64,000 bases of DNA from Pseudomonas sp. AKS31 (GTDB taxonomy: Bacteria; Pseudomonadota; Gammaproteobacteria; Pseudomonadales; Pseudomonadaceae): positions 263,178 through 327,177 of the forward strand of contig NZ_JAMLFX010000003.1 of NCBI RefSeq assembly GCF_023634765.1, in the 5' to 3' direction. Made by a program: the position numbers and the translations under genes. Under the pieces are notes generated by a model. It worked only from the letters and a program-made list of their open reading frames with translations, was not told the DNA's origin and made no database searches. Positions 25,619 through 35,221 of the stretch are shown here, one piece after another. The stretch's first letter is position 1. The number at the start of each line of letters is the position of its first letter.

Positions 25619-26950
25619 ATGAATACCCATAAAGTCATTTGGCAGGAAGGCATGCTGCTGCGTCCGCAGCACTTCCAGCACAACGATCGCTATTACGATC
25701 ACCAGATGAAAACCCGCACGCAATTGTTGGGTGGTTACACCTGGGGTTTCCTCAATCTGGAGATCGACTTGCAGTTCCTCAACATGGGCAAACTGGTGAT
25801 CAGTGAAGCCTCGGGAATTCTGCCGGACGGCAGCCTGTTCGAACTCGGTGGCAACACCGAGCCGCTGGCGCTGGACGTACCGCCGAACACCGGCAACACA
25901 CCGATCTACCTGGCGCTGCCACTGGTCACCGGTAACCACATCGAGTCGCGCCGTCCGGAGCAGTCCGATGTGCTCGCGCGTTACACCGCGTACGACGCCG
26001 AAGTGGCCGACTCCAACGCCGGCGACGATTCCGCCAGTCAGGTCAGCTGCGGTCGCCCGGACTTCAAACTGTTGCTCGGCGAGCAGCAGAGCGATCAGGC
26101 CTACGTGAAGCTGAAGATCTGCGACGTACTCGACACCACGCCCGACGGCGTGATCAGCCTCGACCCGGATTTCGTGCCGACCTACATTCAGGCCCACGCC
26201 TCCAGCTATCTGCTGTCGTGCCTGAAAGAAGTCATCAGCATGCTCAGCCACCGTGGCGACACCATCGCCGAGCGCATCCGCTCCAACGGCAAGGTCGGCG
26301 GTGCCGAAGTCGGCGACTTCATGATGCTGCAACTGATCAACCGCACCGAGCTGCTGCTGCGTCACTACCTCGGTCTGGAACAGGTACATCCGGAAGAGTT
26401 GTACCGCACGCTGCTGACCATGCTCGGCGATCTGGCGACCTTCTCCGGCGAGAGCAAACGCCCGCGTCTGGACAGCCGCTACTCCCACGCCGACCAGGGC
26501 GGCAGCTTCCGCAAACTGATGGAAGCGATTCGTCAGGTGCTGTCGATGGTGCTCGAACAGCACGCCATCGAACTGATCCTGCAAGCACGTCAGTACGGCA
26601 TCATCGTCTCGCCGTTGCACGACCACAAACTGCTCGGCTCGGCGTCGTTCGTGCTGGCAGCCAGTGCCAACTGCGACTCCGAAGAACTGCGCCACCGCTT
26701 GCCGGCGCACCTCAAGGTCGGCCCGGTGGAGCGCATCCGCCAACTGGTCAACCTGCACTTGCCGGGGATCAAGGTCAAACCGTTGCCGGTGGCCCCGCGG
26801 CAGATTGCGTTCCATTCGAACAAAACCTATTTCATCCTCGAACTCAGTTCCGAAGACCTGGCACAACTCGAGCGCTCCGGCGGTTTCGCGTTCCACGTGT
26901 CCGGCGAATTCGCCGAGCTTGAACTGAAATTCTGGGCCATCAGGAACTGA
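25619..26950 (+). CDS. tssK: TssK (VasE/ImpJ), T6SS baseplate-membrane complex connector
   Basis: A protein of 443 residues. The N-terminal signature HKVIWQEGMLLRPQHFQHND is diagnostic of TssK, followed by a beta-rich shoulder domain with homology to phage receptor-binding proteins. The helical middle contains RTELLLRHYLGLEQVHPEEL, and the C-terminal head domain (about 315-443) contacts TssL and TssM. TssK trimers dock the TssFG wedges to the membrane complex. It is separated from tssL by five bases. Confidence 0.95.
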   Translation: MNTHKVIWQEGMLLRPQHFQHNDRYYDHQMKTRTQLLGGYTWGFLNLEIDLQFLNMGKLVISEASGILPDGSLFELGGNTEPLALDVPPNTGNTPIYLALPLVTGNHIESRRPEQSDVLARYTAYDAEVADSNAGDDSASQVSCGRPDFKLLLGEQQSDQAYVKLKICDVLDTTPDGVISLDPDFVPTYIQAHASSYLLSCLKEVISMLSHRGDTIAERIRSNGKVGGAEVGDFMMLQLINRTELLLRHYLGLEQVHPEELYRTLLTMLGDLATFSGESKRPRLDSRYSHADQGGSFRKLMEAIRQVLSMVLEQHAIELILQARQYGIIVSPLHDHKLLGSASFVLAASANCDSEELRHRLPAHLKVGPVERIRQLVNLHLPGIKVKPLPVAPRQIAFHSNKTYFILELSSEDLAQLERSGGFAFHVSGEFAELELKFWAIRN

Positions 26951-26955
26951 CCGAC

Positions 26956-27831
26956 ATGATCAAGGAAACGGATTACAACCAGGACGACAAAACCGTCCTG
27001 CTCGATCGTCAAGGCCACGGACCGGCATCGAGTCCGCTGACCGACTTCGCCGCACCGCCGCGTTTCGAGCAACTGGAAGAGCGCATGATCTACGCCGCGC
27101 GCCTGCGCCCGGCGGAAGCGTTCAACATCAGCCTCAATTCGCTGGTCGCCGCCTCGTCCGAGCTGCTTTCGGAAGTGGTGCGTCTCAAGCACAGCGAAAC
27201 CCGCGAAGACTTGTACGCACTCAACGAGCGCCTGACTGCCGGGCTGAAATTGTTTGAAGTACGCGCCCTGCATAACGGTGCCGAAAGCAGCCAGGTGATG
27301 GCCGCGCGTTACGTGCTTTGCACCGTGGTCGACGAAGCCGTCGTGACCACGCCGTGGGGCAACGAAAGCGAATGGTCGCAGATGAGCCTGCTGAGCAGCT
27401 TCCACAACGAAACCTTCGGTGGCGAGAAGTTCTTCCAGTTGCTCGATCGCCTGTCGAAGAACCCGGTCAAGCACCTGCCGATGCTTGAGCTGATGTACCT
27501 GTGCCTGTCCCTCGGTTTCGAGGGCAAGTACCGCGTACAGGCGCGCGGCATGCTCGAACTCGAAGGCATCCGTGACGCCTTGTACCGGCAGATCCGTCAG
27601 TTGCGTGGCGACGTGCCGCGCGAGTTGTCGCCGCATTGGGAAGGTCTCAACGATCAGCGTCGCAATCTGGTGCGCATCGTGCCGGCGTGGATGGTGGTGT
27701 TGTTCACTCTCGTCTGCCTGGTGGTGATGTATTCGGGGTTCGCCTGGGTCTTGGGCGAGCAGCGCGACACCGTTCTGCAACCTTATCAGCCGCTTGATCC
27801 GGCCGCGGTGCAACCGCAGTCGCAGCCGTAA
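26956..27831 (+). CDS. tssL: TssL (DotU/IcmH type), inner-membrane T6SS component
   Basis: A protein of 291 residues. The cytoplasmic helical domain contains the DotU hallmarks AARYVLCTVVDEAVVTTPWG (about 115-134), then SLLSSFHNETFGGEKFF (about 143-159) and LCLSLGFEGKYRV. One transmembrane helix sits near the C-terminus (about 238-260, AWMVVLFTLVCLVVMYSGF), followed by a short periplasmic tail. There is no OmpA-like peptidoglycan-binding extension, as in most H2-type TssL. Confidence 0.94.
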   Translation: MIKETDYNQDDKTVLLDRQGHGPASSPLTDFAAPPRFEQLEERMIYAARLRPAEAFNISLNSLVAASSELLSEVVRLKHSETREDLYALNERLTAGLKLFEVRALHNGAESSQVMAARYVLCTVVDEAVVTTPWGNESEWSQMSLLSSFHNETFGGEKFFQLLDRLSKNPVKHLPMLELMYLCLSLGFEGKYRVQARGMLELEGIRDALYRQIRQLRGDVPRELSPHWEGLNDQRRNLVRIVPAWMVVLFTLVCLVVMYSGFAWVLGEQRDTVLQPYQPLDPAAVQPQSQP

Positions 27832-27844
27832 ACAGGGACGTGTG

Positions 27845-30800
27845 ATGAAAAAGTTTTTCAAGAAAGTCGGCGCCTTCCTGCGCCAGACCTGGGTCTGGAC
27901 CTTGCTGCTGGTGCTGTTCGTGGCGCTGCTGGTGTGGTTCGTCGGCCCGTTGTTGGCGGTTGATGATTACAAGTTCTGGGAGAGCGCGACCTCGCGTCTG
28001 CTGACCATCAGCGTGCTGTTCCTGATCTGGGGCCTGACCATGGTCTTCGTCAGCTGGCGCGCGGGTATCCGCAAGAAAGCCGAGGAAGAAAGCGAGGACG
28101 GCCAGGACCGCATTCGTCGCGAAGAGCTGATCGACGAAGAACAGAAAGAGTTGAAGGCGCGCTTCAAAGACGCGCTGAAAACCCTGAAGACCTCGAGCCT
28201 GTATCGCGGCCGCAGCGAGCGCTGGCGCAGTGACTTGCCGTGGTACCTGCTGATCGGTCCGCAGGCCTCGGGCAAGACCAGTCTGCTGGACTTTTCCGGT
28301 CTGGAATTCCCGATCAACAAGATCGACCGCAAGCTGACCCGCGATACCCTCGGCACCCGCCATTGCGACTGGTACTTCGCCGACCATGGTGTGCTGATCG
28401 ACACCGCCGGGCGCTACATGACCCAGCCTGACGCGGAAGTCGACGGCAGCGCCTGGACGACACTCCTGGAACTGCTGCGCAAGCGTCGTCGTGGCCGTCC
28501 ATTGAACGGCGTGCTGGTGACCATTCCGGTGGAAACCCTGCTCGGCGGCAGTGAGCAGGACATCGACACCCTCGCACGTCAGGTTCGCGGCCGTCTGCAA
28601 GACGTGCATCAGAAACTGCACGTCGACGTGCCGGTGTATCTGGTCCTGAGCAAGGCTGACAAGCTGCTGGGCTTCGACGAGTTCTTCGATCAACTGACCC
28701 GCGAAGAAAGCGATCAAGTGCTCGGCACCAGTTTCCGCAAGGAACAGGTCGGCACTGACGTCGCTGTGCTGCGCAACGAGTTCGAAGAACTGCTGCGTCG
28801 TCTCAACAGCCAAGTGATCATGCGCATGCACTCCGAGCGCGACACTCAGCGCCGTGGCCGCATCCTCGACTTCCCGCATCAACTGGGGCAGATCGGCGAG
28901 CGCCTGTGCCTGTTCGTCGACATGGCTTTCACTGGCAACCGTTATCAGCGTGCCACGCAATTGCGTGGTTTCTACCTGACCAGCGCGCCGCACCTGACCC
29001 AAGAGATGGATGCGACCACCGCCGGCATCGGCGCCAGCCTCGGCATGAGCGCCGGCGTGCTGCCGACCCTGCGCAGCGGTCGTTCGCGGTTCATCCATCA
29101 CTTGTTCAGCCAAGTGATTTTCCCCGAAGCCGATCTGGCCGGTCTGGACAAGCGTGAACGCAGCCGCATCCATTGGGGCCAGCGTGCGCTGTATGTCGGC
29201 GCACTGGCCTCGCTGGCACTGTTTGGCATGCTCTGGGCGGGCGGTTTCTCGGCGAACTACGAGCGTCTGGAAAACCTGCGCAATCTGGCGCAGAACTGGT
29301 CGCAGCAACGCACGGCATTGTCGCCGCGTGACGACGCCATGGGTGTACTGAAAACCCTCGACACCAGCTACGCCGCGACCCAGGTGTTCCCGAAGAAGGG
29401 CGACGTTTCGTATCACGAGCGTGGCGGTCTGTATCAGGGCGAAGACGTCAATCCAGTGGTCAAAGAGGCTTACGAGCGCGAGCTTGAAAAGCAACTGCTG
29501 CCACGGGTTGCAACCATGCTCGAAGGGCAGATCCGCGCCAACATGAAGGACCGCGACCGCCTGCTCAACAGCCTGCGCGCGTACCTGATGTTGAACATGA
29601 AAGACCGTCGCGATGCCGCGTGGCTCAAGGACTGGGTCGCCACTGACTGGTCGACGCGCTACACCGGCAACACCGCCGTACAGAATGGTCTGAATGCGCA
29701 CCTCGATCGCCTGCTGAAGCAGCCGTTTATCTACCCGCTGAACGACCAGTTGGTCACTCAGGCGCGTCAGGTACTGCGCAGCGAATCGTTGGCCACCGTG
29801 GTTTACCGCATGCTCCGTGAGCAAGCGCGCAACCTGCCGGACTATCGTTTCAGCCAACACCTCGGCCCACAAGGCTCGCTGTTTATCGGCACCGAATACG
29901 TGATCCCGGGCTTCTACACGCAATCCGGTTATCAGCAGTATTTCTCGGTACAGGGTTCGGCGCTGGTCACCGACATCCTGCGTGACAACTGGGTGCTGGG
30001 TGAAGGCGCGGGCATCAGCGACATGGACTTGCGTCGCCTGATGGTCGAGCTGGAGCAGCTGTACTTCCGCGACTACGCCAACTACTGGAGTGAAGCCGTC
30101 GGCCAGGTTGCATTGCCGCCGATCAGCGACGCCGGTGAAGGCGCCGAGCAACTTGCGGGTCTGACCTCGGCCAACTCGCCGGTGCTGGCATTGCTCACCG
30201 AAGTACGCGAGAACACGCGCTTCCAGGCTGCTGCAGACCCTGTCGAAGAAGCTGGCGACGCTGCTGATGCGCTGGCTGGGCAGAAAGGCAAACTGGGTAA
30301 GGTTGGCAAACTTGCAGCCGCCGCAGCGGACAAAGCTTCGGCCCTGAACGTGGCGAAGACCCTGCCAGACACCGCGAAGAAATCGCTGCAACGTCGCTTC
30401 GAACCGCTGCATCGTTTGCTCGATGACAACAACGGCCCGGCTGCAGATCTGACCCCTGCACTGAGCGCGCTCAACGACCTGCAACTGCAACTGGCCGGTC
30501 TGGCCCGTTCCAGCACGCCGGAACAAGCCGCGTTCGAAATGGCGAAAACCCGCATGAGCGGCCAGCGTGATGCGCTGACCAACCTGCGCAATGCGTCTAG
30601 CCGTCTGCCGCGTCCGCTCAGCGTGTGGTTCAACGTGCTGGCCGAAGACTCCTGGCGTCTGGTGCTCAACGATGCCTACCAATACCTGAACGGTCGTTAT
30701 CAGAACGAGCTGTACAGCGTGTATGGCAAAACCATCAGCAAGCGTTACCCGTTCAGCGCCAGCAGCACCAGCGACGTGGCGATCAGCGATTTCCGCGAGT

Positions 30801-31384
30801 TCTTCCGCGCTCAAGGCACCGTCGACCGCTTCTTCGACAGCTACCTGCGTCCGTTCGTCAGCGGTGATCCGGGTAACTACCGGATGCGCAGCGTCGACGG
30901 TCACAGCCTGCCGGTATCGAAGATGTATCTCGACCAGATGGCGGCGGCGCTGACGATTCGTCAGAGCTTCTTCTCGATCAACCCGGCCGAGCCGACCGTG
31001 CAGTTCAAGCTTGAGCCGTACACCCTCGATCCGGCGGTCAGCCGTTCCGAGTTCAAGTTCGGCGACAAGACCATGGAATACCGCCACGGTCCGATCCTGC
31101 CAATGTCGTTCAAATGGCCGACCGATGCTGAAGACGGTCGCACCAGTCTGGTCATGGACAAAATGGCCGGTCGTCCGATCGGTATCGAGAAGAACTCCGG
31201 CCCATGGTCGCTGTTCCGTCTGTTCGACCTGATGCAGACCGAGTACCTGACCGGTCGCGACGTGCTGGTGCTCAAAGCCGACGTAGGTGGCCTGCGCGCC
31301 AACTACCTGCTGACCAGCCAGCGCACACCGAACCCGTTCGACATGGGCGTGCTGCGCACCTTCCGTATGCCGGTGCAGCTCTGA
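27845..31384 (+). CDS. tssM: TssM (IcmF/VasK), inner-membrane T6SS ATPase-fold component
   Basis: A protein of 1179 residues from ATG 27845; a longer frame runs back into tssL. Two N-terminal membrane helices (about 19-40 and 55-75) precede a cytoplasmic GTPase-like domain. It has Walker A GPQASGKT (about 138-145) and the switch DTAGRYMTQ near 192. A third helix (about 448-468, ALYVGALASLALFGMLWAGG) leads to a large periplasmic part with the IcmF-related and TssJ-binding C-terminal domains. An Ala/Lys-rich stretch (about 800-845) looks like a variable linker. The stop overlaps the phosphatase start (TGATG). Confidence 0.95.
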   Translation: MKKFFKKVGAFLRQTWVWTLLLVLFVALLVWFVGPLLAVDDYKFWESATSRLLTISVLFLIWGLTMVFVSWRAGIRKKAEEESEDGQDRIRREELIDEEQKELKARFKDALKTLKTSSLYRGRSERWRSDLPWYLLIGPQASGKTSLLDFSGLEFPINKIDRKLTRDTLGTRHCDWYFADHGVLIDTAGRYMTQPDAEVDGSAWTTLLELLRKRRRGRPLNGVLVTIPVETLLGGSEQDIDTLARQVRGRLQDVHQKLHVDVPVYLVLSKADKLLGFDEFFDQLTREESDQVLGTSFRKEQVGTDVAVLRNEFEELLRRLNSQVIMRMHSERDTQRRGRILDFPHQLGQIGERLCLFVDMAFTGNRYQRATQLRGFYLTSAPHLTQEMDATTAGIGASLGMSAGVLPTLRSGRSRFIHHLFSQVIFPEADLAGLDKRERSRIHWGQRALYVGALASLALFGMLWAGGFSANYERLENLRNLAQNWSQQRTALSPRDDAMGVLKTLDTSYAATQVFPKKGDVSYHERGGLYQGEDVNPVVKEAYERELEKQLLPRVATMLEGQIRANMKDRDRLLNSLRAYLMLNMKDRRDAAWLKDWVATDWSTRYTGNTAVQNGLNAHLDRLLKQPFIYPLNDQLVTQARQVLRSESLATVVYRMLREQARNLPDYRFSQHLGPQGSLFIGTEYVIPGFYTQSGYQQYFSVQGSALVTDILRDNWVLGEGAGISDMDLRRLMVELEQLYFRDYANYWSEAVGQVALPPISDAGEGAEQLAGLTSANSPVLALLTEVRENTRFQAAADPVEEAGDAADALAGQKGKLGKVGKLAAAAADKASALNVAKTLPDTAKKSLQRRFEPLHRLLDDNNGPAADLTPALSALNDLQLQLAGLARSSTPEQAAFEMAKTRMSGQRDALTNLRNASSRLPRPLSVWFNVLAEDSWRLVLNDAYQYLNGRYQNELYSVYGKTISKRYPFSASSTSDVAISDFREFFRAQGTVDRFFDSYLRPFVSGDPGNYRMRSVDGHSLPVSKMYLDQMAAALTIRQSFFSINPAEPTVQFKLEPYTLDPAVSRSEFKFGDKTMEYRHGPILPMSFKWPTDAEDGRTSLVMDKMAGRPIGIEKNSGPWSLFRLFDLMQTEYLTGRDVLVLKADVGGLRANYLLTSQRTPNPFDMGVLRTFRMPVQL

Positions 31385-32112
31385 TGCTGGTGGCCAGTGC
31401 CTGGCGCAGCGCGGCGCGTACCGACCCGGGCAAGGTGCGGGCGCGCAACGAAGATGCCTTCCTCGACTCGCCACAGCAGGGGCTGTGGGTGGTCGCGGAC
31501 GGCATGGGCGGTCATCAGGGGGGCGACATCGCCAGCCAGTTGATCGTCGCCAGCCTGGCTGAACTGCCGCAACACGAAGACTTCGACGAACGCCTCAAAG
31601 CCATTCGCCAGTGCCTGCACTGGCTGAACCGGCGTTTGGGGCAGGAGTTGACCGTCACCGCCGGCCGTCACGACAGCATCATGGGCAGCACCGTTGTGGC
31701 GCTGCTGGTGGAAGGCAATCGCGCGGCCTGCATCTGGGCCGGCGACAGCCGTTGCTACATGTGGCGCGGGCAGCGGCTGTATCAGCTGTCCAAGGATCAT
31801 TCGTTGCAGCAGCAATTGATCGACGAACAGCAAATGAGCGTCGAACAAGCGGCAGCGCACCCAGCGGCTCAGGCCTTGACCCGAGCTGTTGGCGCGGCCG
31901 AAACACTGACCCTGGATGTACTGGAACTCGAGGTCTATCCGGGCGATGCGTTTTTGCTCTGCAGCGATGGTTTGTATCAAGGCCTGAGCAGCGATGCCCT
32001 CGGCAACGCCCTCAGCCTCAGCGCGCCGCACGTGGCGCTGGAACGTTTGTTCGACGGCGCCCTGCGTGGCGCCGCGCGCGACAACCTGACAGCCGTGGTG
32101 ATCCGCCAATGA
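31384..32112 (+). CDS. stp1: PP2C-family Ser/Thr phosphatase of the T6SS (Stp1/PppA type)
   Basis: A protein of 242 residues from ATG 31384, overlapping the tssM stop. PP2C motifs appear in order: RARNEDAFLDS with metal ligand Asp24, VVADGMGGHQGGDIAS (Asp39-Gly40), GSTVVALL, AGDSRCYMWRG, LLCSDGLYQGLS and ARDNLTAVVIR with the last metal-binding Asp. The enzyme reverses phosphorylation by the adjacent kinase and so counteracts T6SS activation in the threonine phosphorylation pathway. It overlaps the kinase gene by four bases (ATGA). Confidence 0.93.
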   Translation: MLVASAWRSAARTDPGKVRARNEDAFLDSPQQGLWVVADGMGGHQGGDIASQLIVASLAELPQHEDFDERLKAIRQCLHWLNRRLGQELTVTAGRHDSIMGSTVVALLVEGNRAACIWAGDSRCYMWRGQRLYQLSKDHSLQQQLIDEQQMSVEQAAAHPAAQALTRAVGAAETLTLDVLELEVYPGDAFLLCSDGLYQGLSSDALGNALSLSAPHVALERLFDGALRGAARDNLTAVVIRQ

Positions 32113-33110
32113 CCAAAATCGAATCACCCATCGATGACTTGCTGATGAGCGAAGAACAGGCCAACAACCTGACCTACTTCGCCTTCGCCAAGGAAAACAA
32201 AGCAGAGCCGTTGCTGGCGCCGACCAAGGCCAGCATCGGAGCACTGCCGGATGTACTCGCCGGTCGCTACCACCTCGAGCGTCTGCTCGGGGCCGGTGGC
32301 ATGGGCGCCGTTTACCGGGCGCGGGATCTGCTGCACGAACAGTTCGGCGATCCCGACCCTTACATCGCGCTGAAAATCCTCAGCGAAGAATTTGCCGAAT
32401 CGCCGGACGCCAGTGCCTTGCTCTACAGCGAGTTCGCCCTGACCCGACGCCTGCGCCACGACAACGTCGTGCGTGCACACACCTTTGAAGTCGACACCGA
32501 CTGCCAGCGGGCCTTCATCACCATGGAATACATGCGTGGCCTGACCCTGGACAAATTGCTCTGCGAGCGGCCCCTCGGCCTGCCGTGGCAAGAACTGCGC
32601 GACATCGTCCTGCCGCTGCTCGACACGCTGGCCTACGCCCACGGTCGCGGCGTGCTGCACGGTGACATGAAACCGAGCAACGTCATGCTCAGCGAAGATG
32701 GCTTGCGCTTGTTCGACTTCGGTCTCGGTCAGGCAGAGGAGGGCGTGTTGCCCGGCCTGCCGCACCTGAGCCGCGAACGCTTCAACGCCTGGACCCCGGG
32801 CTACGCCGCCCCCGAACTGCTTGAGGGCCAACCATTGTCGGCCAGCGCGGACGTGTACGGCGTGGCCTGCGTGATCTATGAACTGGCGGGCGGTAAACAC
32901 CCGTTCCGCCGCTTGCCCTCGACCCAGGCCCGCGACGAGCACCTGGAGCTTGAGCTGCAAGCCCCGGCGAATTTACCGAAACACGGCTGGCCAGCGCTGC
33001 GAACCGCGCTGAGCTTCGACCCGGCAGAACGCACCATCACTGCCCAACAATTGCGTGACGCCTTGGGCGCCACTTCGTCCTGGCTGCAACGGTTGCGACT
33101 TCGGGCGTAA
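32109..33110 (+). CDS. stk1: Ser/Thr protein kinase of the T6SS (Stk1/PpkA type)
   Basis: A protein of 333 residues from ATG 32109. The kinase domain (about 53-315) has the glycine loop LLGAGGMGAVYRA (61-66 core), the catalytic Lys89 in ALKIL, the catalytic loop HGDMKPSN with Asp186 (HGD instead of the common HRD), and Asp203 of DFG. A short N-terminal tail (1-50) contains no membrane segment. Unlike PpkA of the H1-type system there is no periplasmic sensor domain, so it is cytosolic, as Stk1 of the H2 cluster. It forms a pair with stp1 and the FHA protein. Confidence 0.92.
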   Translation: MTKIESPIDDLLMSEEQANNLTYFAFAKENKAEPLLAPTKASIGALPDVLAGRYHLERLLGAGGMGAVYRARDLLHEQFGDPDPYIALKILSEEFAESPDASALLYSEFALTRRLRHDNVVRAHTFEVDTDCQRAFITMEYMRGLTLDKLLCERPLGLPWQELRDIVLPLLDTLAYAHGRGVLHGDMKPSNVMLSEDGLRLFDFGLGQAEEGVLPGLPHLSRERFNAWTPGYAAPELLEGQPLSASADVYGVACVIYELAGGKHPFRRLPSTQARDEHLELELQAPANLPKHGWPALRTALSFDPAERTITAQQLRDALGATSSWLQRLRLRA

Positions 33111-33138
33111 CGGATGACATTCGAACAGGGAGCACTTT

Positions 33139-35172
33139 ATGTTCAACCCAGCTAACGAAACCCACTTCAGCCTCAAGGTCGAAGACTACGTCGGCGACCT
33201 GCAAGTACTGTCGTTCACCGGCACCGAAGGCATCAGCCAGCCGTATCGCTTCGACCTCGAACTGGTCAGCGAAAACCCTGACCTGGACCTCGAACAACTG
33301 CTGCACAAGCAAGCCTTTCTCGCATTCGATCCACAAGGCTCAGGCATTCACGGCCAGATCTACCGCGTCGCCCAAGGTGATGCCGGCAAGCGCCTGACCC
33401 GCTACAAAGTGTCGATGGTGCCGCAACTGCAATACCTGCATCACCGCACTAACCAGCGCATTTACCAACAGATGTCGGCGCCGAAAATCATCGCGCTGAT
33501 CCTCGACGAACACGGGATCAAGGGCAACGCCTACAGCTTCCAGCTCAGCCAGCCGTGCCCGGATCGCGACTACTGCGTGCAGTACGACGAAACCGACCTG
33601 CACTTCGTCCAGCGTCTGTGCGAAGAGGAAGGTATTCACTACCACTTCCAGCACAGCGAAAAAGGCCACCTGCTGGTGTTCGGCGACGATCAGACCGTGT
33701 TCCCCGACCTCGGCCAGCCGACCGCGTACGTGCAAGGCAGCGGCATGGTCGCCGAAGAACCGGTGATCAAAGGCTTCAAACTGCGCCTCGAAACCCGCAC
33801 CAGCCGCACCACGCGCCGCGACTACGACTTCGAAAAACCGCGCCTGCAAATGGAAGCGGCGTACAAACCTGAAGGCGAGAGCACCGAGCCGGATCTGGAA
33901 GACTACGACTACCCCGGCCGCTTCATCGACCGCGCGCGCGGCAAGTTCCTCAGCCAGCGCGCCCTCGAACGCCACCGCGCCGACTACCGCCAGGCCGAAG
34001 GCCGCGGCGACCAGACCAAACTGGTCAGCGGCCACTTCATGGCCATGTCCGACCACCCGCGCAGCGAGTGGAACGACCTGTGGCTGCTCACCGAAATCTT
34101 CCACGAAGGCAAACAGCCGCAAGTCCTCGAAGAAGGCGTGACCAGCGACACCACCGACAACAAGGACGACTTCCACCAGGGCTACCGCAACACCTTCCTC
34201 GCCACCCCGTGGGACGTGTTCTACCGCCCGGCCCTCGAACACCCGAAACCACGCGTACTCGGCAGCCAGACCGCCATGGTCACCGGCCCCAAAGGCGAAG
34301 AAATCCACTGCGACCAGTACGGCCGCATCAAAGTCCAGTTCCACTGGGACCGCGAAGGCCAGGCCGACGACAAAACCAGCTGCTGGCTGCGCGTCTCCAG
34401 CTCCTGGGCCGGCGACCGCTACGGTGCGATCAGCATCCCGCGCATCGGCATGGAAGTCCTCGTCACCTTCCTCGAAGGCGACCCCGACCAACCGCTGGTG
34501 ACCGGCTGCCTGTACCACAAGGAAAACCCGGTGCCGTACGCCTTGCCGGCGAACAAGACTCGCAGCGTGTTCAAAACGCTTAGCTCGCCGGGGGGCGGTG
34601 GCTATAACGAGCTGCGCATTGAAGACAAGAAAGGTGCAGAGCAGATCTACATCCATGCGCAGCGCGATTGGGATGAAAACGTTGAGCACGACCAGAAGAT
34701 TCGGGTCGGCAATGAACGTCACGACACGGTGGTGAAGAACACCTACACCGAGCTGAAGGCTGAGGAACACCGCACCACGATTGCCGACCGCAAGATTGAA
34801 GCGAAGCTGGATGATCACCTGACGATTGGGCAGAACCAGCATGTGAAGCTGGGGACTGCGCAATTGACCAGTGTGGGGAAAGAGATTCATCTCAAGGCTG
34901 GGGACAAGATTGTTATCGAGGCGGGGACGGAGCTGACCATTCTTGGGGGTGGGAGCTTTATCAAGCTTGATGGGGGTGGGGTTACGGTGGTTGGGCCGGT
35001 GATCAAGATCAATGCGGGGGGCTCGGCTGGCTCCGGCACCGGGATCGGGATTAAACCGCCGGTGCTGCCGGGGGCGGCGGATAAGGATAAGGCGGGGAGT
35101 TTGATGGATCAGGCGTTGGCGAATGCACCAGAAGAGCCAAAACCTAAAACAAAGTACCTGTTATCGCTGTGA
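33139..35172 (+). CDS. vgrG: VgrG spike protein
   Basis: A protein of 677 residues. The N-terminal gp27-like part (about 1-370) contains FSLKVEDYVGDLQVLSFTGT, then YCVQYDETDLHFVQRLCEEE (about 150-169) and the phage-late-control signatures. The OB-fold gp5-like part follows (YGRIKVQFHWDREGQADDKT, about 394-413; SWAGDRYGAISIPRIGMEVL). After that come the spike repeat EHDQKIRVGNERHD and the DUF2345-type beta-helix tip (about 560-640). The tip ends in a short Gly/Pro-rich tail without an enzymatic domain, so cargo is likely carried separately. Codon use changes abruptly near 34550 from GGC-rich to GGG-rich glycine, suggesting a mosaic gene. Confidence 0.94.
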   Translation: MFNPANETHFSLKVEDYVGDLQVLSFTGTEGISQPYRFDLELVSENPDLDLEQLLHKQAFLAFDPQGSGIHGQIYRVAQGDAGKRLTRYKVSMVPQLQYLHHRTNQRIYQQMSAPKIIALILDEHGIKGNAYSFQLSQPCPDRDYCVQYDETDLHFVQRLCEEEGIHYHFQHSEKGHLLVFGDDQTVFPDLGQPTAYVQGSGMVAEEPVIKGFKLRLETRTSRTTRRDYDFEKPRLQMEAAYKPEGESTEPDLEDYDYPGRFIDRARGKFLSQRALERHRADYRQAEGRGDQTKLVSGHFMAMSDHPRSEWNDLWLLTEIFHEGKQPQVLEEGVTSDTTDNKDDFHQGYRNTFLATPWDVFYRPALEHPKPRVLGSQTAMVTGPKGEEIHCDQYGRIKVQFHWDREGQADDKTSCWLRVSSSWAGDRYGAISIPRIGMEVLVTFLEGDPDQPLVTGCLYHKENPVPYALPANKTRSVFKTLSSPGGGGYNELRIEDKKGAEQIYIHAQRDWDENVEHDQKIRVGNERHDTVVKNTYTELKAEEHRTTIADRKIEAKLDDHLTIGQNQHVKLGTAQLTSVGKEIHLKAGDKIVIEAGTELTILGGGSFIKLDGGGVTVVGPVIKINAGGSAGSGTGIGIKPPVLPGAADKDKAGSLMDQALANAPEEPKPKTKYLLSL

Positions 35173-35221
35173 CGTCAGCGCTCAATGGATTTGAAGAATT
35201 TATTAAATATGGATCACACCT

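Noticed and set aside
27704..31474. A 1256-residue open frame on the minus strand opposite tssM
   Set aside because: It mirrors the GC-rich third positions of tssM, has low-complexity Gln/Arg/Val/Ala-rich translation, no ribosome site and no recognisable domain. It is a shadow of the real gene, as are the 896-residue frame opposite clpV and the 530-residue frame opposite tssF.
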